From Tetrahymena thermophila SB210 (taxonomy: Eukaryota > Ciliophora > Oligohymenophorea > Hymenostomatida > Tetrahymenidae): DNA of 64,000 nucleotides. The stretch spans positions 372,001 through 436,000 of the forward strand of contig NW_002476218.1 of the NCBI RefSeq assembly GCF_000189635.1. The letters are read 5' to 3'. Positions 12,441 through 25,743 of this stretch are shown here, piece after piece; within the stretch, counting starts at the first letter, position 1, and each line of letters begins with the position of its first letter. The notes below the pieces were generated by a model. It had not been told where the DNA came from, made no database searches, and saw nothing but the letters and a program-made list of their open reading frames with translations. Made by a program: the position numbers and the translations under genes.

Positions 12441-13225
12441 TCAATTTATTTTTTATAATCAATATATATTAATTATTTATTATTATTGAAAAATTGTTTG
12501 CATATTTTCACATCTAAATGCATATTAGATTTTATTAAATAAATCTAATAAATATTTTTTTAAATTATTATAATAAATAAACAAATTGACAATTGTTTTA
12601 AAACTAATTATAAAATTTATTAATTTACAACTTTAAAAAAAACTTTAAAATGAAGAAAAATATTCTTATGAAAAAAGATTTTTATTAATTGAATTTAAAT
12701 TAAGTCAAATCTAATAATGTACTTATTAAATACATCTTCTTTAATGAATTCTTATCATTTTTTTAGGTAGAATATTTTAATGTTGTAATTTATTTTTGTT
12801 AATAAATTTAAAAAATTACTTAATAATTATTTTAATTGTTTGCTTGTTTATTTTTTATTTACCATAAATTATTTATTGATAATATTAAAATTATTTCATA
12901 GTTTGATATGATAACTAAGCTCTCTTTATTAGCTTTTATAACCTATTTAATAGGATTATATGGATAACTTTTAATAAAATTAGCAAAGATCTATTTTTGT
13001 AAAATTCTATTAATAAACTAATTACAAAAAGATAAATATCAGTTGAAATCTAGTAAATTAATGTGTAAATTATTAAATTTTAATTAATTTGCTTGCCATA
13101 TTTTGATTGGTTATACAATTATTTAATTTCTTATTTTTTATCTCAAAACTAATAAATAAATTAAATCTTCAATCAATTATAAATCTAATTTAATTTATAA
13201 TTTTACTATTCAAAAGCTTATTATT
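12441..13225. other. Intergenic spacer
   Basis: Long A/T tracts. A TGA-free frame opens at ATG 12908 and runs in phase into the next gene, encoding hydrophobic low-complexity sequence. Because TGA is the only stop and is rare in A/T-rich DNA, this openness means little, and I treat it as 5' flank. Confidence 0.6.
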
Positions 13226-16200
13226 ATGAAAAGTATAAATTAAAGCAGAAGGCCAGTGTCAGCTAAGCCTACAGTATAAATTATTTTCTACTTTAATTTT
13301 TTAAATCTTCCTTTTAAATAGCTTTAAACATTTTTTTTTCCCAAATCAAACTAAATTAGACTAAGCATGAGAAAAATAGCAAACATTTTTTAGAACTTGA
13401 ATCTGTTTCACCTTTAAAGACTTAAAAAAATCAACAAAATGAGTATGAAATAGTAAATAAGCTTTTGGGTTAGTATGATCCTCTAGAAGCTAGGAAAGAG
13501 AAATATAAAATTTAGTTAAAAAAGCACAAATAGTTGTTAGCAAAAGTTTCCTTTTTCGATCCTGATATACCTCCACACGAAAGAAAATATTAATATTCTT
13601 ACGAGAAACTTATGCCTTATGTTTTTTTCTTCAAATATTTGGCTAAGAAACCTAATGGACCTGAGGATAAACAAAAAAATACTGCAAATAGACTTAAAAT
13701 ATGGTTACCAGATACTTTAGTATTTAATGATGGTGATTTACCAGCTATGTGGTTTTACACTTCTTAAAGTGGGTTTGTTTTTAGAGCTGATTCTTTTAAT
13801 AAAAGGAATATCGTTCAAAAATTTGGCGAGAATTGCTCACCCGATGAGTTAGTTTGTGTTTTAAAAAAGGTGATATTAATTATTTCTAAATATACTCATT
13901 AATGATAGCATTATGAAAATAAGAGAGATTTTTGCATTTTGCTTTCTTAAGGAATGATTTAAAATTTTTAAAAGTTAAAGCAAAAATCTTTGTTTATTAA
14001 ATTTAACATATTTTTAATTCATACGTTAAATTTACAACGATAATATTTTAATTTATAAATAATAAATAAACAGCCTTGCTATAGAAATTAAGAGTTGGTA
14101 GGCAACGACGTAAACATAGTAAGCAAAAGCGAACTTGATACAGTGTCTTCAAATTTATTTTAAGATAAAAATTAATTAACTGTTTTACAAAGATTTGTTA
14201 AAAGCAATGGGCCAAAAGCATTTATTTGTAGAACAGTTTGGAGGAAAGATAAAAATCCTTATGCTTGGATTGTAACAAATAAACTTGATTATAAGGATAA
14301 AAGTGATGTACCAGAAATAAAAAAATATGTTATTAATATGCATATTATGAATAGTTGTACAATCGTAGAATCTTAAAAAGGAAAATTTGTAGAAGAAACT
14401 GTTCCTTAATTGGATAATATTGGTAGATATTTTCATATTCACTTGGGAATAACATTTAAAGAAATAATCGGTGATTTTATTAAAGATGAAAGTGGTTTGT
14501 GGTGGCTAATTAATATTCGTGGATTTCTGCTTGATAAGTACGAAATTCCGATTAATGTTAAACCAATTACTGAATATGGAGAGCACACAACAGAAATTAA
14601 AAGATCCCCTTTTGCTGATATAGCTGTATAAAATATTTTTTATTAAATATATTTATTATTAATAACTTTATCAGAAATAAAAAGAGACGTATCAACGAGT
14701 TCAGCCATGTAAGTATTGCGAAGAAATTTTCCCTACACATGAACTGACTAATAAACTTACTTTAAAAATGATACTTTAAACCGATAAGCATCTACAAGTA
14801 ATTTATTACTTTGTTTTTTTTATTAGTTTTTTACCTTTTAAATTTAAGAATAGAGGCAAATAATATGAATGGCTGAATAGAACTGATTTAAAGCACATTG
14901 ATACTCCGATGCTCTACTAAGAACACAAAGTATGCTCAAGCTGGTAAATAACTTTATTTTTTTTAAGCTTAATTTAAACTTTTTTTAGTTTCAAGCTATA
15001 TTTAGAAATAGATAAGTTGATAACAGCAGAATTTAATTTTGCAAAGATAATTGGAATACCAGTTACTGAGGACACTAAAATCAATCTGACTTCAGCTACT
15101 CAATTAAATGGTTTCTATGGCACTTTCAATAATCCTAATTAATCAAAAGTAAATAATTATATAGACAATCCTGGTGATAAGTAAATGCCTTAAAGTAAAA
15201 TTATTAATGAATTTAATTAAATTGCTTATTATTATAATGATAATAATAAGATTGGGAATTCAATATTGAGCCTGAAACAGAAATTATAGTCAAAAATAAC
15301 TTTCCTTCGAATGAAAGCGATAATGATCTTAGCAAATTATGCAAATATAGATTTATGGTTCTTATAAATTCTGTGAGGGATATACCTATATAAAAAGAAA
15401 TAGAAAGAAATTATTATTTAGAGTATAGTTTTTTAGATATAAAAGAAAAGTATAAGATTGAAATGCATCAAGCAGTTTAGTCTGGAGAAGATTATTCTAA
15501 TTTCTATGTTCCTTTAAATAGGATGAGAATTTTTTACTTTTTTGTAACAAACAGAAAATCACTTAATTAGTTTATTAATCAAAACTAATTTCTACAAATA
15601 AATTTATTATGTGAAAATAAGATTATAGGCAGTACTTAGCTAGAATTAAGTGAGTTTACAAGTGATCAAGTTATTAGAAATGAATATTTTAAAGTTTTTA
15701 ATGGAAAGGATTTACCACTATTGAAGTGGGGTGTGACAGTAAAATAATAATAATTTTATTAAATATGTTTGATTTTATTATTAATTTTTATATAGGTAAC
15801 TCTAGGGTTAATTGCTTCTTAAGAAGTTGATGTTAAAAGGATAGGGCTAAGAGAATTCCAAGGAGTAATTAATAATCCATCAAAATTAAACAAAATTAAT
15901 TAAAATTAAAATTATTTAGATTTACTTGCCTAATAGTTTATACTATACATGTGAGCCACTTCCTTAGGAATGGATTCAGTACATAATTTCAAAGCCTGAC
16001 TGGGAAAAACAACCATCTGTAATTCTCTCAAAATCAATTTTAGTTTCAAATAAAGGTAAATTTAAATTCATAAAATACTTAATTTCTTGCATAATTACTA
16101 AAAGATAGAAAAAATATACATTTATAAGTTTAATCTGAATTAATTATTTTATAAATAAAAGAGAATCCTAATTGCAGTTACTTATCTAAGACAAATAGGA

Positions 16201-16838
16201 GTGGTTTTTATGACATTAAAGCTGAAAGTCCATATAAAAATTCAAAGGACAACTCATATTTTTCCAATAAATAAAATAGGCTATTTAGTGCTTCTCCAAG
16301 AAAGAGCAAATAAAATGATGAAATAAATATATCTGAGCTGTTAGATTAGTCTAATAACAATAATAATTTTAGCTATAGTACACCTCTCCAAAATAATAAT
16401 ACTAATTCTTTGCCTTATGGAAAAAAAATAAAGATAATTTAATAAAATAATATAAAAAATAAGAGAAATATGAGATTTTCTCAAAATATTTTTAATCAAT
16501 CTCTTGCTGATATTTTGAATGAAGAAGAAGAAAACTTAAAAAAGAAATCATAAAACTTTAGCAAATAAAATGAATAGAAAAAAGCGAAATCATAGCATCA
16601 AAACAACTCATTGAATATATTTTATAATATAAATCAAAATGAAAAAAGCCCAATTAATTCTAAGAACCAATAAAATATATTAAATAATTTACTATAAAGC
16701 GAGATATTTAGCTATTCGAAAGACTATGGTCTTACTGATTCATATAAAAAGTAAACATTTATTTTTGTATTTCATAAATAATAATTTATTTTTTATAAAT
16801 TTAGGTTGCCAATTAAAAAAATGATTTATTGGAAGTGA
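13226..16838 (+). CDS. Large uncharacterised protein with probable C2 domain
   Basis: The start ATG at 13226 gives MKSINQSRRPVSAKPT, an N-terminus of a style common in ciliate axonemal proteins. An intron at about 13275-13362 joins in phase to TKHEKNSKHFLELES. Further exons encode conserved-looking globular blocks: LPDTLVFNDGDLPAMWFYTS, SNGPKAFICRTVWRKDKNP, ESGLWWLINIRGFLLD, and a Cys-containing segment with YCEEIFP and HKVCSSCFKLYLEID. About 15330-15900 (YRFMVLINSVRDIPIQ, LEYSFLDIKEKYK, LKWGVTV) has the strand pattern of a C2 domain. The last 300 residues or so are Asn/Ser/Lys-rich and disordered. The final intron precedes RLPIKKMIYWK and TGA 16836-16838. I do not recognise the family by name. 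Membrane or axoneme association is an inference from the C2-like region and N-terminus. Confidence 0.75.
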
Positions 16839-17467
16839 AAGAATAAATAAATATATAAATATTTATAATATAAATAATTAATTAATTATCATATTATTGT
16901 GTTATTGTAAATAGAGTTAAAATAACTAAATATAGATCAATAAATATTGTATATAGTTTAAGTATATTAATCCCTTTCAAAAAATTATTATGATGTATAT
17001 CTATCTATCTCTCTAATTAATTAATTCATTCATTCATTCATTTAATTTAAGATCTTCACAAAAAATAATTTTATTTTTTGGTTGATTAAGTATAATACTT
17101 ATTAAATTTATATAATTTAAATTATTTGTTTATCTAACTGCTTTTGGAATCGAAGATGTTTATAAAACCATTATAAAAGTTTGTTTAATAGTTTGTTTTG
17201 TGAAAGATAAATAAACAAAAATATTGATTAATTTTGAATATAATTTAAAAGAAGTATTTTTATTTTGTATAGATTCGATAAAAAAAAAGTTTCAGTAATA
17301 ATGTTTTTTATTATAATTGAATAAATTTTAGATTTAAGTTAATTGATTTAACTAAACACATAACCAGTCTTTTAAAAATAATAAAATTTATAGATTAATT
17401 TAGTTATATTATCACTTCGTTTTTGAATTTTAATTATAAATCAAGAAATTATTTTCAAATAATATTT
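16839..17467. other. Convergent intergenic spacer
   Basis: Very AT-rich sequence between 3' ends, with a short run of ATTC/TCAT repeats at about 17021-17040. No gene seen. Confidence 0.7.
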
Positions 17468-18582
17468 TCAGTCTTATTTTTTATCAGGTATGGATTTATT
17501 TCCTTTCCATTTAGAGGATCTGTCAGGACATATTTAGTCATATATATTATTAAAGAAATTACAGAATTTTATGAATGAAGGGAACTAATGCCATCCATAG
17601 TCTACAATATCAGGGTCTTCGTATGTTCCTACTATTCTATCCCATACTGTAGTCATGTGACCAAGATTAGATAACCTACCATGGCCTTAAATGTGATGTA
17701 TTGTGTGGTTAGGAGAGTACATAAATATTTTAAGAGGTATCCAAGGTATGTTATCATGTAGAAATATTGACCACAGTCCTCCAAAAAGTGAGTAAAATTG
17801 AATTACACTGATGTGTATTGGGAAGAAGTAGCAACTTAAAAGTGTATTACATCCTTGCAAAAAGGCGTCTAAGGGATGGAAAGTCCAGCCACTAAAAGGA
17901 GTGAATTCTATTGACCTAGTTAAATAATAAAAATAAAATTAAGTTTTTCAGTTTTTTCTATAGTTTTAAATTATTTAAGTAGAATTGATGTAAATTTAAA
18001 AAAATTTATTTACACATGATGAACCCAGTGGAGTTTTTGGTAGCCAAACTAAGTATAGTGACCAAAATAGTGAGTCCAATAAATCCATGTTTCATTAAAA
18101 GCAAGATGTAGTAAGAATGTGAGGTAATACCACCACTTAGGATATTCATTGATGTCATAATAGACGAGAGAGTATCTTGGAATCAATAAATTTAAAAATG
18201 ACATAGCAAATGATTGGAAAACAATCACATAAAATGACCATTTTATATCAAACCAAATCTTAAAATTTCCTCCTTTATGGTTAGGGAGAAAAGTCTTTCT
18301 AAAGAAAACAAACAGCATTAAATACATAAAAGTAGACACTGTAAAATAAAGGATAGTCGAGCTAACAAAAAATAAGAAGACAGAAGATAGATATTCTTGC
18401 AACAATCTAAATCCATAATCACCACTATACTTAAAGACTAAATCAGTTATTGCCTAAGGAAGATATTACTTCCATTCTATTAACTCTCCAGCGTAAGTAC
18501 CAGAAACAAGGTATTAATCAAACTTATTTGCAAAGCTATGGTTTAGGAGACCAATTTTAGATAATATTAAACCAATTGGCAT
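17468..18582 (-). CDS. Sterol desaturase / fatty acid hydroxylase superfamily (C-5 sterol desaturase-like)
   Basis: An integral membrane di-iron enzyme. Translated from ATG at complement 18580-18582 (MPIGLILSKIGLLNHSFANK). Hydrophobic helices are followed by the three His boxes of the superfamily: HYFGH, then LHWVHH, then NHTIHH downstream, with FTPFSGWTFHPLDAF between boxes two and three, as in ERG3/SC5D-type enzymes. A single intron of roughly 100 nt (within 17914-18016) splits the codon right after the second His box and joins in phase. The protein ends in a basic hydrophilic tail (SSKWKGNKSIPDKK) and TGA at complement 17468-17470. Tetrahymena makes or modifies hopanoid/sterol-like lipids and desaturates exogenous sterols at C-5, C-7 and C-22, so a role on sterols is plausible. 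The exact substrate cannot be read from sequence. Confidence 0.85.
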
Positions 18583-19760
18583 GTCTCTTAATTAAAAAAT
18601 GGTATTGCTATTCAATCTAAAGAATAAATTAATTATAAGATTTTTTAATCAACAATTTTTATAGGTCCAAGATATAAATTACGTAAAAAATATTACTAAA
18701 TAGATAAATATTTAAATCTTTTTAAATCTATCAAATGATACTAACAAAAGTGGTTTTGATAAATTTATTCTTCTAACTATTTTTATTTGATAAAATTACA
18801 TACTATGTTGAAACATAGTTAATTATTTTTACAAAACAAACTTATTGTTTCCTAAAATCAAATATTTATCAAAATAAAAAAAGCTAATTTTATTTATTTT
18901 TAAATTGACATCTAAAAAATTATTTTACAAAAAAAACTAATTTAAAATAGAAAAATTTTTTTATATTTCATATAAACTTACCAGTTTTCTATGTAAGTAT
19001 TATATAAAAATAAATAAATATTTTATTTTAAATTTTAACTTTTCATGTTGAAAAATAATTGATAAATTATTAATAACTAAAAATATTTCTTTTTAAATAA
19101 TAAAAATTAAATATTTTTTACTATTTTTAATTTATTTTTTTATTTAGTAAAATTAAATTTTTACCAAGATTATTTAAAAATAAAATTTTTTATTTGATTT
19201 TTAAATGGAATTCAAAAAAAATATTTTACAAAAAAACTAATTGAAAATAGAAAAAAAATTTAATTTTAAATTAAGAAGTAAATAAACTCAACAATTTTTT
19301 TTATTAACATTAAAAAAATAATAAATAGTTTTATTATAAATTAATTTAATTATTTAAATTTCTCTAAATTTAATTTTTTAGTGTTGAAAAATAAAGTGAA
19401 GAATTATTAATTTACTAAAAATAAATATCTCGATTTGTCTGAGTTTTAAATTTTAATATAAAACTAAGAATTTTTTTACCATTTATATTTTATTTTACTA
19501 TTTAGTATTTTGAAGAGATTTTAACAATAAAGTATTTATATGTATCGATAAACCTATTTACAAATAAAGTTAAAATTTTAACAGTTAAAAGGAAAATATT
19601 ATGTTAGATTTCTAATTAAATTGATTTAATGATTTTACAAAGAATATAAACTTTTTAAGTATTCTAAAGAATAAGTAAGATTTTATTTTCTTTTAAAATT
19701 TTTAAGTTTAATTTTAATGATTTTTCTCTTAATTTTTGTTTTTATTGGAAAATATTAATT
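18583..19760. other. Intergenic spacer, extreme AT
   Basis: About 1.2 kb of nearly pure A/T. The region around 18860-19290 contains diverged restatements of the same A/T blocks (for example TTTTACAAAAAAACTAATT twice, at about 18921 and 19223), suggesting an old local duplication. No gene seen. Confidence 0.6.
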
Positions 19761-21963
19761 TCAACTGTCTTCTTCCATAATTTTATAAATATCAATATCC
19801 TCATCATCATCATTTTCATCATCGCTTTTATTCTAATATTGGTAGTTTGTATCAGGATACTAAAGAGCCTATTAAGTATTAAAAAACATTTATAATTTTT
19901 AATTTTATTTATAGAATTTGTTTAAATTACTTTAGTAGCAGAGTTGTGGAGGTTAAGACAATATGAAATTCTCTTAGCGAAAGCATCTTAAGGTTAATTA
20001 GTACTATAGATATCGTTTTCTTGCTATTAGTTTATAATTTTAAATTAAAAATTTTATGCTTTTTTTAAAAGATTATTTAAGAAATTACCTTAATAACTAT
20101 ATACTAATTTTCATGGTCAATCTTTGCATTAAGGATACCATCTCTAATGGCTTTTGCTACGATGAATTCAACATCACTATTTTTTTTCAAGTCTAATTTT
20201 TATGCAATATCAGTAAATGAAATTCTGCTATAGGATAAATTGATTTTTCTTAATCCAGTTTTAATAACTGTTTGCTATAACCTATATTTAAAATAATTAA
20301 AAAAATTTTATTTTTGCATTTCATTTTATTGATTTTTTACCTTTGAATTAAAGAAAAATTTTTATCTTTTATGAACAAGTTTGCATATTAAGCAACAACT
20401 TTGTTAAAGTCAAGCAAATTACCTCTCAATACACTTTAAACTAACTTATAGTAAGGATAAAGAGGTTTCCAGAACTCTTACTTTGTAAAAATATCTCTAC
20501 TAGGAATATTACCCTTTTATTTAAAAATATTTCAGGTAAAATTTTGTTATTTTTAAGAACTAAATTACCATTAAAAATTCTACTATAATAGCAAGTTTTT
20601 ATGCTTCAATACGGAATCCTAAAGCAGAGTTATCAGGAGACTTTTTGAGAGCTTAATTAAGGTAATTGAAAGCTTCAGAGTATTCTACTTGAACAGCTTT
20701 TATTCTACCAGTGTAGTAAAGGAAACGAATTAGTTCGTTGTTTGATACATTTTCAGGGAAAGTAATTTTAGAAACAAAATGTTAAGCAGCTTCATAGTGA
20801 TTGTAGTGCAAATAGTTTCTCAAAATAGCATTAATTAAAGTAGCCTTTTATAATATAATTAGATAACTTATTAAAGAATCAAACATTATTCAAATCGAAT
20901 TTACTTAAGCTAAATCATTATGCTTGATACATGCTAATCTATAAGCCTCGAATAGTTCTCTTTTTTAATTAAAAACATGTTTAATTACAAATAAAATCTA
21001 GAAGCATTTTAAAATTCTAAAATGCTATCATAACATATTAATTATTACTCCCTAATTTCAATAATTTGGTTTTTAATTTCACGAGTACGTGCATAATAGA
21101 AATAAACAAAGGCACTCAGCTATTCAAAATGCTTTTTATTAACTTCAGAAACTCTGTTAAACAGCTTTCCAGCTAAATCATAAGCCTATTAAATAATTTA
21201 TTTATAATTTAGATTGAAAAATCATCCCAAAACATAATAATAATTAAACATATTATATAATAAATATATGTTAAAAGCTTATAGTATTTGTCACTTGAAT
21301 ACTCATGTATTTATTGAATGTATATAAATTGTATTCGTCATAATTTTTGAAGAAAAAAACCATACTTGATCAACTTTATTTATTTGAAGGAAGTAGCATA
21401 AAAGGAGAATTTTGAAAAAGAAATCAAATTCAGGAGCCTTTGAAATTTTTTAAACTTTTTTCTTGGAAATATCGAAATTCTCTTCAAATGTTTTATCGAA
21501 ATCTTCAAAGCTTTCAAAGTTATATTCAGTTTCATTTGGGAAGATAGCAGCCCAAATTTTAGCAAAGTGGTGAGATTTTAAATATTTTTTGAAGCGTCTC
21601 ATACCTTTGCATGTCTTCTAAACAGTCTTTAAATCGCTTTAAGTTATAGCTTTTTCAATTGTTAAAACCTAGTTTCTGAGTTCTATGTGATTTTAAGATA
21701 AGTCATTAAATAAAATAAAAAAATTAATTTTTATGCATTTTATTGATTTAAATAAATGATTAATGTCGTTTTTACATCAAAAATTGCATGATTAAAATCA
21801 TCAAAATTTGTAAGAATTTATTTAAATCAATATAAAACATTTTCATTTCTTCTTTGAAATTACCTTCTAAAAGGGTAACAGGTTTCTTAACAACTTCTTC
21901 CTTCTTTTCAACCTTTTTGGCTTAATTATCTTTGTTATTTTTATCGTCTTTAGCTTATGACAT
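19761..21963 (-). CDS. RPN3: 26S proteasome regulatory (lid) subunit RPN3 / PSMD3
   Basis: A lid subunit of the 19S regulatory particle with a C-terminal PCI domain. The start at complement 21961-21963 gives [20 protein letters not shown], a charged N-terminus usual for RPN3. Alpha-helical repeat segments follow ([60 protein letters not shown]). The diagnostic PCI segment reads [20 protein letters not shown] then [16 protein letters not shown] and [20 protein letters not shown], almost residue for residue the human PSMD3 pattern. The last conserved block [20 protein letters not shown] then [14 protein letters not shown] is split by two short introns. The tail is acidic ([10 protein letters not shown]) and ends at TGA, complement 19761-19763. 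At least eight introns are present. Length is close to the usual 500 or so residues. Confidence 0.95.
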
Positions 21964-23828
21964 TCTCTCTTGATAGTTTCTTGATTGATGCTATATGAAT
22001 CTCTTTATTTTATTTTACAATATCTTATTTATTTATTTTTCTATCTTTCAAACTTCTCCTGTTTCAAATTAATTTTAAAAATATTCATCAGTGATGTATT
22101 TATTCAAGAAAAGATATGTACACTTAATTATCTGATCTTATTCTCTGTACTAAATCAATATGTATTAAGCATTTAATACATAAAAAAAAAATTTATTTAT
22201 AACAAATATTTTTTATTTCTGCAAAAAAAACATAATAATAAAATTGAAAGATATATGCAGAAAGAAAGAAGCTGTTAACTATTAATTTAAATTAATTTAT
22301 TTTTTTTAATTACAAATATTTTTATAATAATTTTAATTTAATTCTTGTAAATTGTTATTTTAAATTTTAAATTATAATAAGAATAAAATAACTAAATCCT
22401 CATTCAAAAAACGATAGTTTAATTTTATTTCTTAAATGAAATAATATATATTTTTAAACTAATTACACCAATTAATTTATAAATTCTCACTTAAATTATA
22501 AATTTATAAGAAAAAATGCTTTAACTTTATTTTTTATTATTAATAAATTCTCCAAAAAAAACATATGTTTATTTTATTTTATAAATTAAATAATTTAAAT
22601 ATTTGATTAAATAATATTAATTAATTTACAAATTTTAATTCAAATAATTATTTTATTTGAAAAAATGTTGATTTAAATAAATATATGGATTAAAAGCTTT
22701 AATAATTTAAAAATAAATTAAATTTTTAAATAAAAAAATCTTAAATTTTTATGTCTCAAATTTTTGTCAACACATGTTATTAAAGACACTAAATTAAAAA
22801 CAGAGATTGCACAGTAGGAAATATATTTAATATTGAAATATACTTTATTTTGGTTTATTAAGGTAAAACAAAAGTTCTAAATTATATTAAAAATTAATAA
22901 TTTAATTATTTATAAACTTTAAACAAAATAGAATTTAGATTGCATTTTTAAAATCAGATAATTTATTTATTAAAAATTAGTATCATGAGTACTTCTAAAT
23001 TATCTAAGCTCCTTTAATATTTATCAACATATAAATAACTAGGTCTTTATATTTAGAATGAATATGCTTTTATTAATTTAATTATTAAAAAACTTTAAAG
23101 AAAATAGAATTTAGATTAGATTTAAAAAATCATATAATTTATTTATTAAAAATTATTATTATGAGTACTTCTAAAATGTCTAAGCTCGCTTAATGTTTAA
23201 GAACTAATAAATAACTAGCTTTTAATATTTAGTATAAATTTACTTTTATAAAAAATAATTTCTTTACTAAATATTTTCTTTTTTATGTTTGAAATTATAT
23301 ATTCATCTTATAAATTTATTTAATTGTAAAATTCTATCAAAATTAGATCTGTTTATTAAAGAAATTCGAGATTTAAAGTTTTTCCATAAATTTTCTGTCT
23401 ACAATTAATATAAAATCAAAAAACACATTTTATTTTTTCTCATTTCTTTTTAGTTAAAGCAGGAGGAGTAACGAGGTTTATTAGTCATTATAATATATAC
23501 CTATTAATAAAAGTATAAAAAATTAATTTACTCTAATTATTGTAAGTTAAATTTGGTAGCTGTTTTTGTTAAATATATTTGCAAATTATACTTATTTTTT
23601 TTTTGATAATCACTTATTAATTGATATTGAGCTGTTAAAACATCGAATTCTAATAATTTTAATTTTTTTTTAGAGATATATATTAATCAATGGCACTTAT
23701 CAAATTATTTAATGTAAAAATCATACTTTAATTGAATTAAAAATTAATAAATACAGCAAAAATTGATTTATATTAGAAAAATTGTAAGAGTTAATACTGG
23801 ATTAAATCTTTAGAAAATAATTTAAATA
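21964..23828. other. Divergent intergenic region
   Basis: About 1.9 kb between divergent genes, almost all A/T. It contains the diverged direct repeat listed separately (22915-23250). No convincing gene. A hydrophobic ORF from 21985 on the plus strand is composed of spacer-type sequence. Confidence 0.6.
22915..23250. repeat. Diverged tandem direct repeat, about 176-bp period
   Basis: Two copies of a block containing AAAATAGAATTTAGATT, then TTATTTATTAAAAATTA, then ATGAGTACTTCTAAA and TCTAAGCTC. The first begins near 22925 and the second near 23101, so the period is 176 bp. The copies differ at many positions, indicating an old local duplication. No coding potential is evident. Confidence 0.7.
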
Positions 23829-24875
23829 ATGCAATTTGAGTCTTAGTATATAGATACTTTTAATCCTAATAGCGATGCTTCTGGAAAAAACTATAATTCT
23901 TATAAATATGGCTTGCTTGAGGATAAAAAATCTTCATTTTTATGGAGAAATTCATAAAGTCTTAATCTATAATAATCAGATATAAATCCTATGTAAGCAT
24001 ATAATACTGCAGATAGAGATAGCAATTACACTATTTAATAGCGCTTGAAATTGGAAAATGAAATGCTTCTTAATGAATTCGCAAAAACCTATATATTTCT
24101 TTAAGGCAAAAATATTGATTTTATATCTCCTTGTTAAGAAAATCTTAGAACTAATGTTTAATATATTGTTGAGAACGATTGCAAATATATTGGGGAAGTA
24201 AATGAATATAAGTAAAGACATGGTAAAGGTATTATAATAAAGAAAGATAAATCCTACTACTTTGGTGATTTTTAAAATGATTAAAAAAATGGACTAGGAA
24301 TTTAAGTTCATTCAAATTAAGAAAGGTATGAAGGTGAATATGTAAATGATACTCAAATCGGTAAAGGAAAGCTATTTTATATTAATGGAGATTAATATAT
24401 TGGTTAAATAGAAAATGGGATGAAACATGGATAAGGAAAAGCTATATTTTATGATCTTTGTGCTACTTTTATTGGTAAGTTTAGATGCGATAAAAGAGAA
24501 GGCTAAGGTTTACTTATTAGTTTTAATGGAAAAGTTATTTAAGAAGGTATTTATAAAGATGATTAACTTGTGTCAAGCTGCTCAAATATACCTACTTTTA
24601 AATCTCTTAAGTCATAAAATTCTAAATAAAATACTAAAAGCAGAGTAACATTTGAAGGAATAGATGTAGAAGCTGATTTGAAACAATAAATGCCAATTGA
24701 TAAAATAGAAACGAATGTTCAATTATACAACAATGAAAATAAAATTACAAGTGAATTATCAGATTTAACTAATTAGTAGAATTTTAAAATGTCAATAGAA
24801 AATAATGAAATTTAAAATAGCAGTTGCTATTGCAGTCTTTTACCTTAAAGTATTAGAGATTTTTTAAGAATTTGA
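23829..24875 (+). CDS. MORN-repeat protein
   Basis: An intronless gene of 348 residues, ATG 23829 to TGA 24873-24875. The first 115 residues or so are hydrophilic. From about residue 118 there are five to six MORN repeats, recognisable as YIGEVNEYKQRHGKGIII, YYFGDFQNDQKNGLGIQV, YEGEYVNDTQIGKGKLFY, YIGQIENGMKHGQGKAIF and FIGKFRCDKREGQGLLISF. The tail of about 110 residues is Ser/Asn/Gln-rich, with a Cys pair near the end (SSCYCSLL). MORN repeats are short beta-hairpins that mediate protein or membrane contacts, often in cortical and axonemal scaffolds of protists. The particular role is unknown. TAA/TAG are used for most Gln. Confidence 0.85.
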
Positions 24876-25743
24876 GATAAGCAATTAATTAATTAATTAA
24901 TTAAATATTTCAATTTAACATCGAAATAATAAATAAAATTTACCTAACTTTAATAAATTAAATTATACAAAATAAATAAAAAGATTTATAAAATATTTCA
25001 ATAAATTTTAATCATCCTTAATTGTTTTATTTATAAAAATATACCCATACAAATATTATGTTTTGATATTAAGCTTTAATATAAATAAATGAATAGAAAT
25101 AATTTTATGTATATTCTTTATTTAAAATAATTGATATCAAATTTTAATATATTAAGATTAAACATATTAAAATTTATAAGCAAATTAATATCTTTCAAAT
25201 TTAAATTCTATAAATTATTTTATCATAAAATAGTAAATATGAGTATTTCAAATTAAATATATTTCTTTATTTTTTTAAAAGTTTTAATAAAAATCAAATT
25301 TCATAAGCAAATTGACATTAATGTACATTTTATTTTAATTATTTTTATTTAATGTAGAACCAAAATATGGAACTTAAAATAGAAGGATTTTGTGTTTTTG
25401 GTATCTGCTTAATGCTAAAAATAATTCATTTAATAATAGTAAACATAATTTACTAAAAATATTTGTATCATTTTAATTTATAATAAACTATTTATAATTC
25501 AATTGAAAATTTAATTCTATTCATATGATTTATAATAAGTATTTTTATGTTTGATTTTGTTGTTATTAAGTCAAAGTAAGAATTTCAAATTAGAGTTCTG
25601 ATTTAGTTAAAATTAGATCAATTGGTTTTCTATCTTCATAAATTAATTGTAAAAAATATTCCAGAAAAAAAAAAAAATAAATAACCTAAACTGGTTGGTA
25701 TAGCTAAAAATAATAAAAAAACTTTGAAACAACTTTAGCAAAA
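24876..25743. other. Intergenic spacer
   Basis: AT-rich. A short stretch at 25367-25420 has raised GC and an ATG-led hydrophobic frame (MELKIEGFCVFGICLML). It might be a 5' exon, but no continuation was found. Otherwise nothing seen. Confidence 0.5.

Noticed and set aside
12908-13225. Upstream in-frame extension of the C2-like protein
   Set aside because: The frame is open only because TGA is rare in A/T DNA; its composition is that of spacer and its residues are low-complexity hydrophobic.
14185-14442. Minus-strand ORF inside the C2-like gene
   Set aside because: Antisense to a plus-strand exon with consistent coding style and flanking introns.
21985-22176. Small hydrophobic plus-strand ORF
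   Set aside because: Composition is spacer-like, it overlaps the upstream region of RPN3, and no conserved feature is visible.
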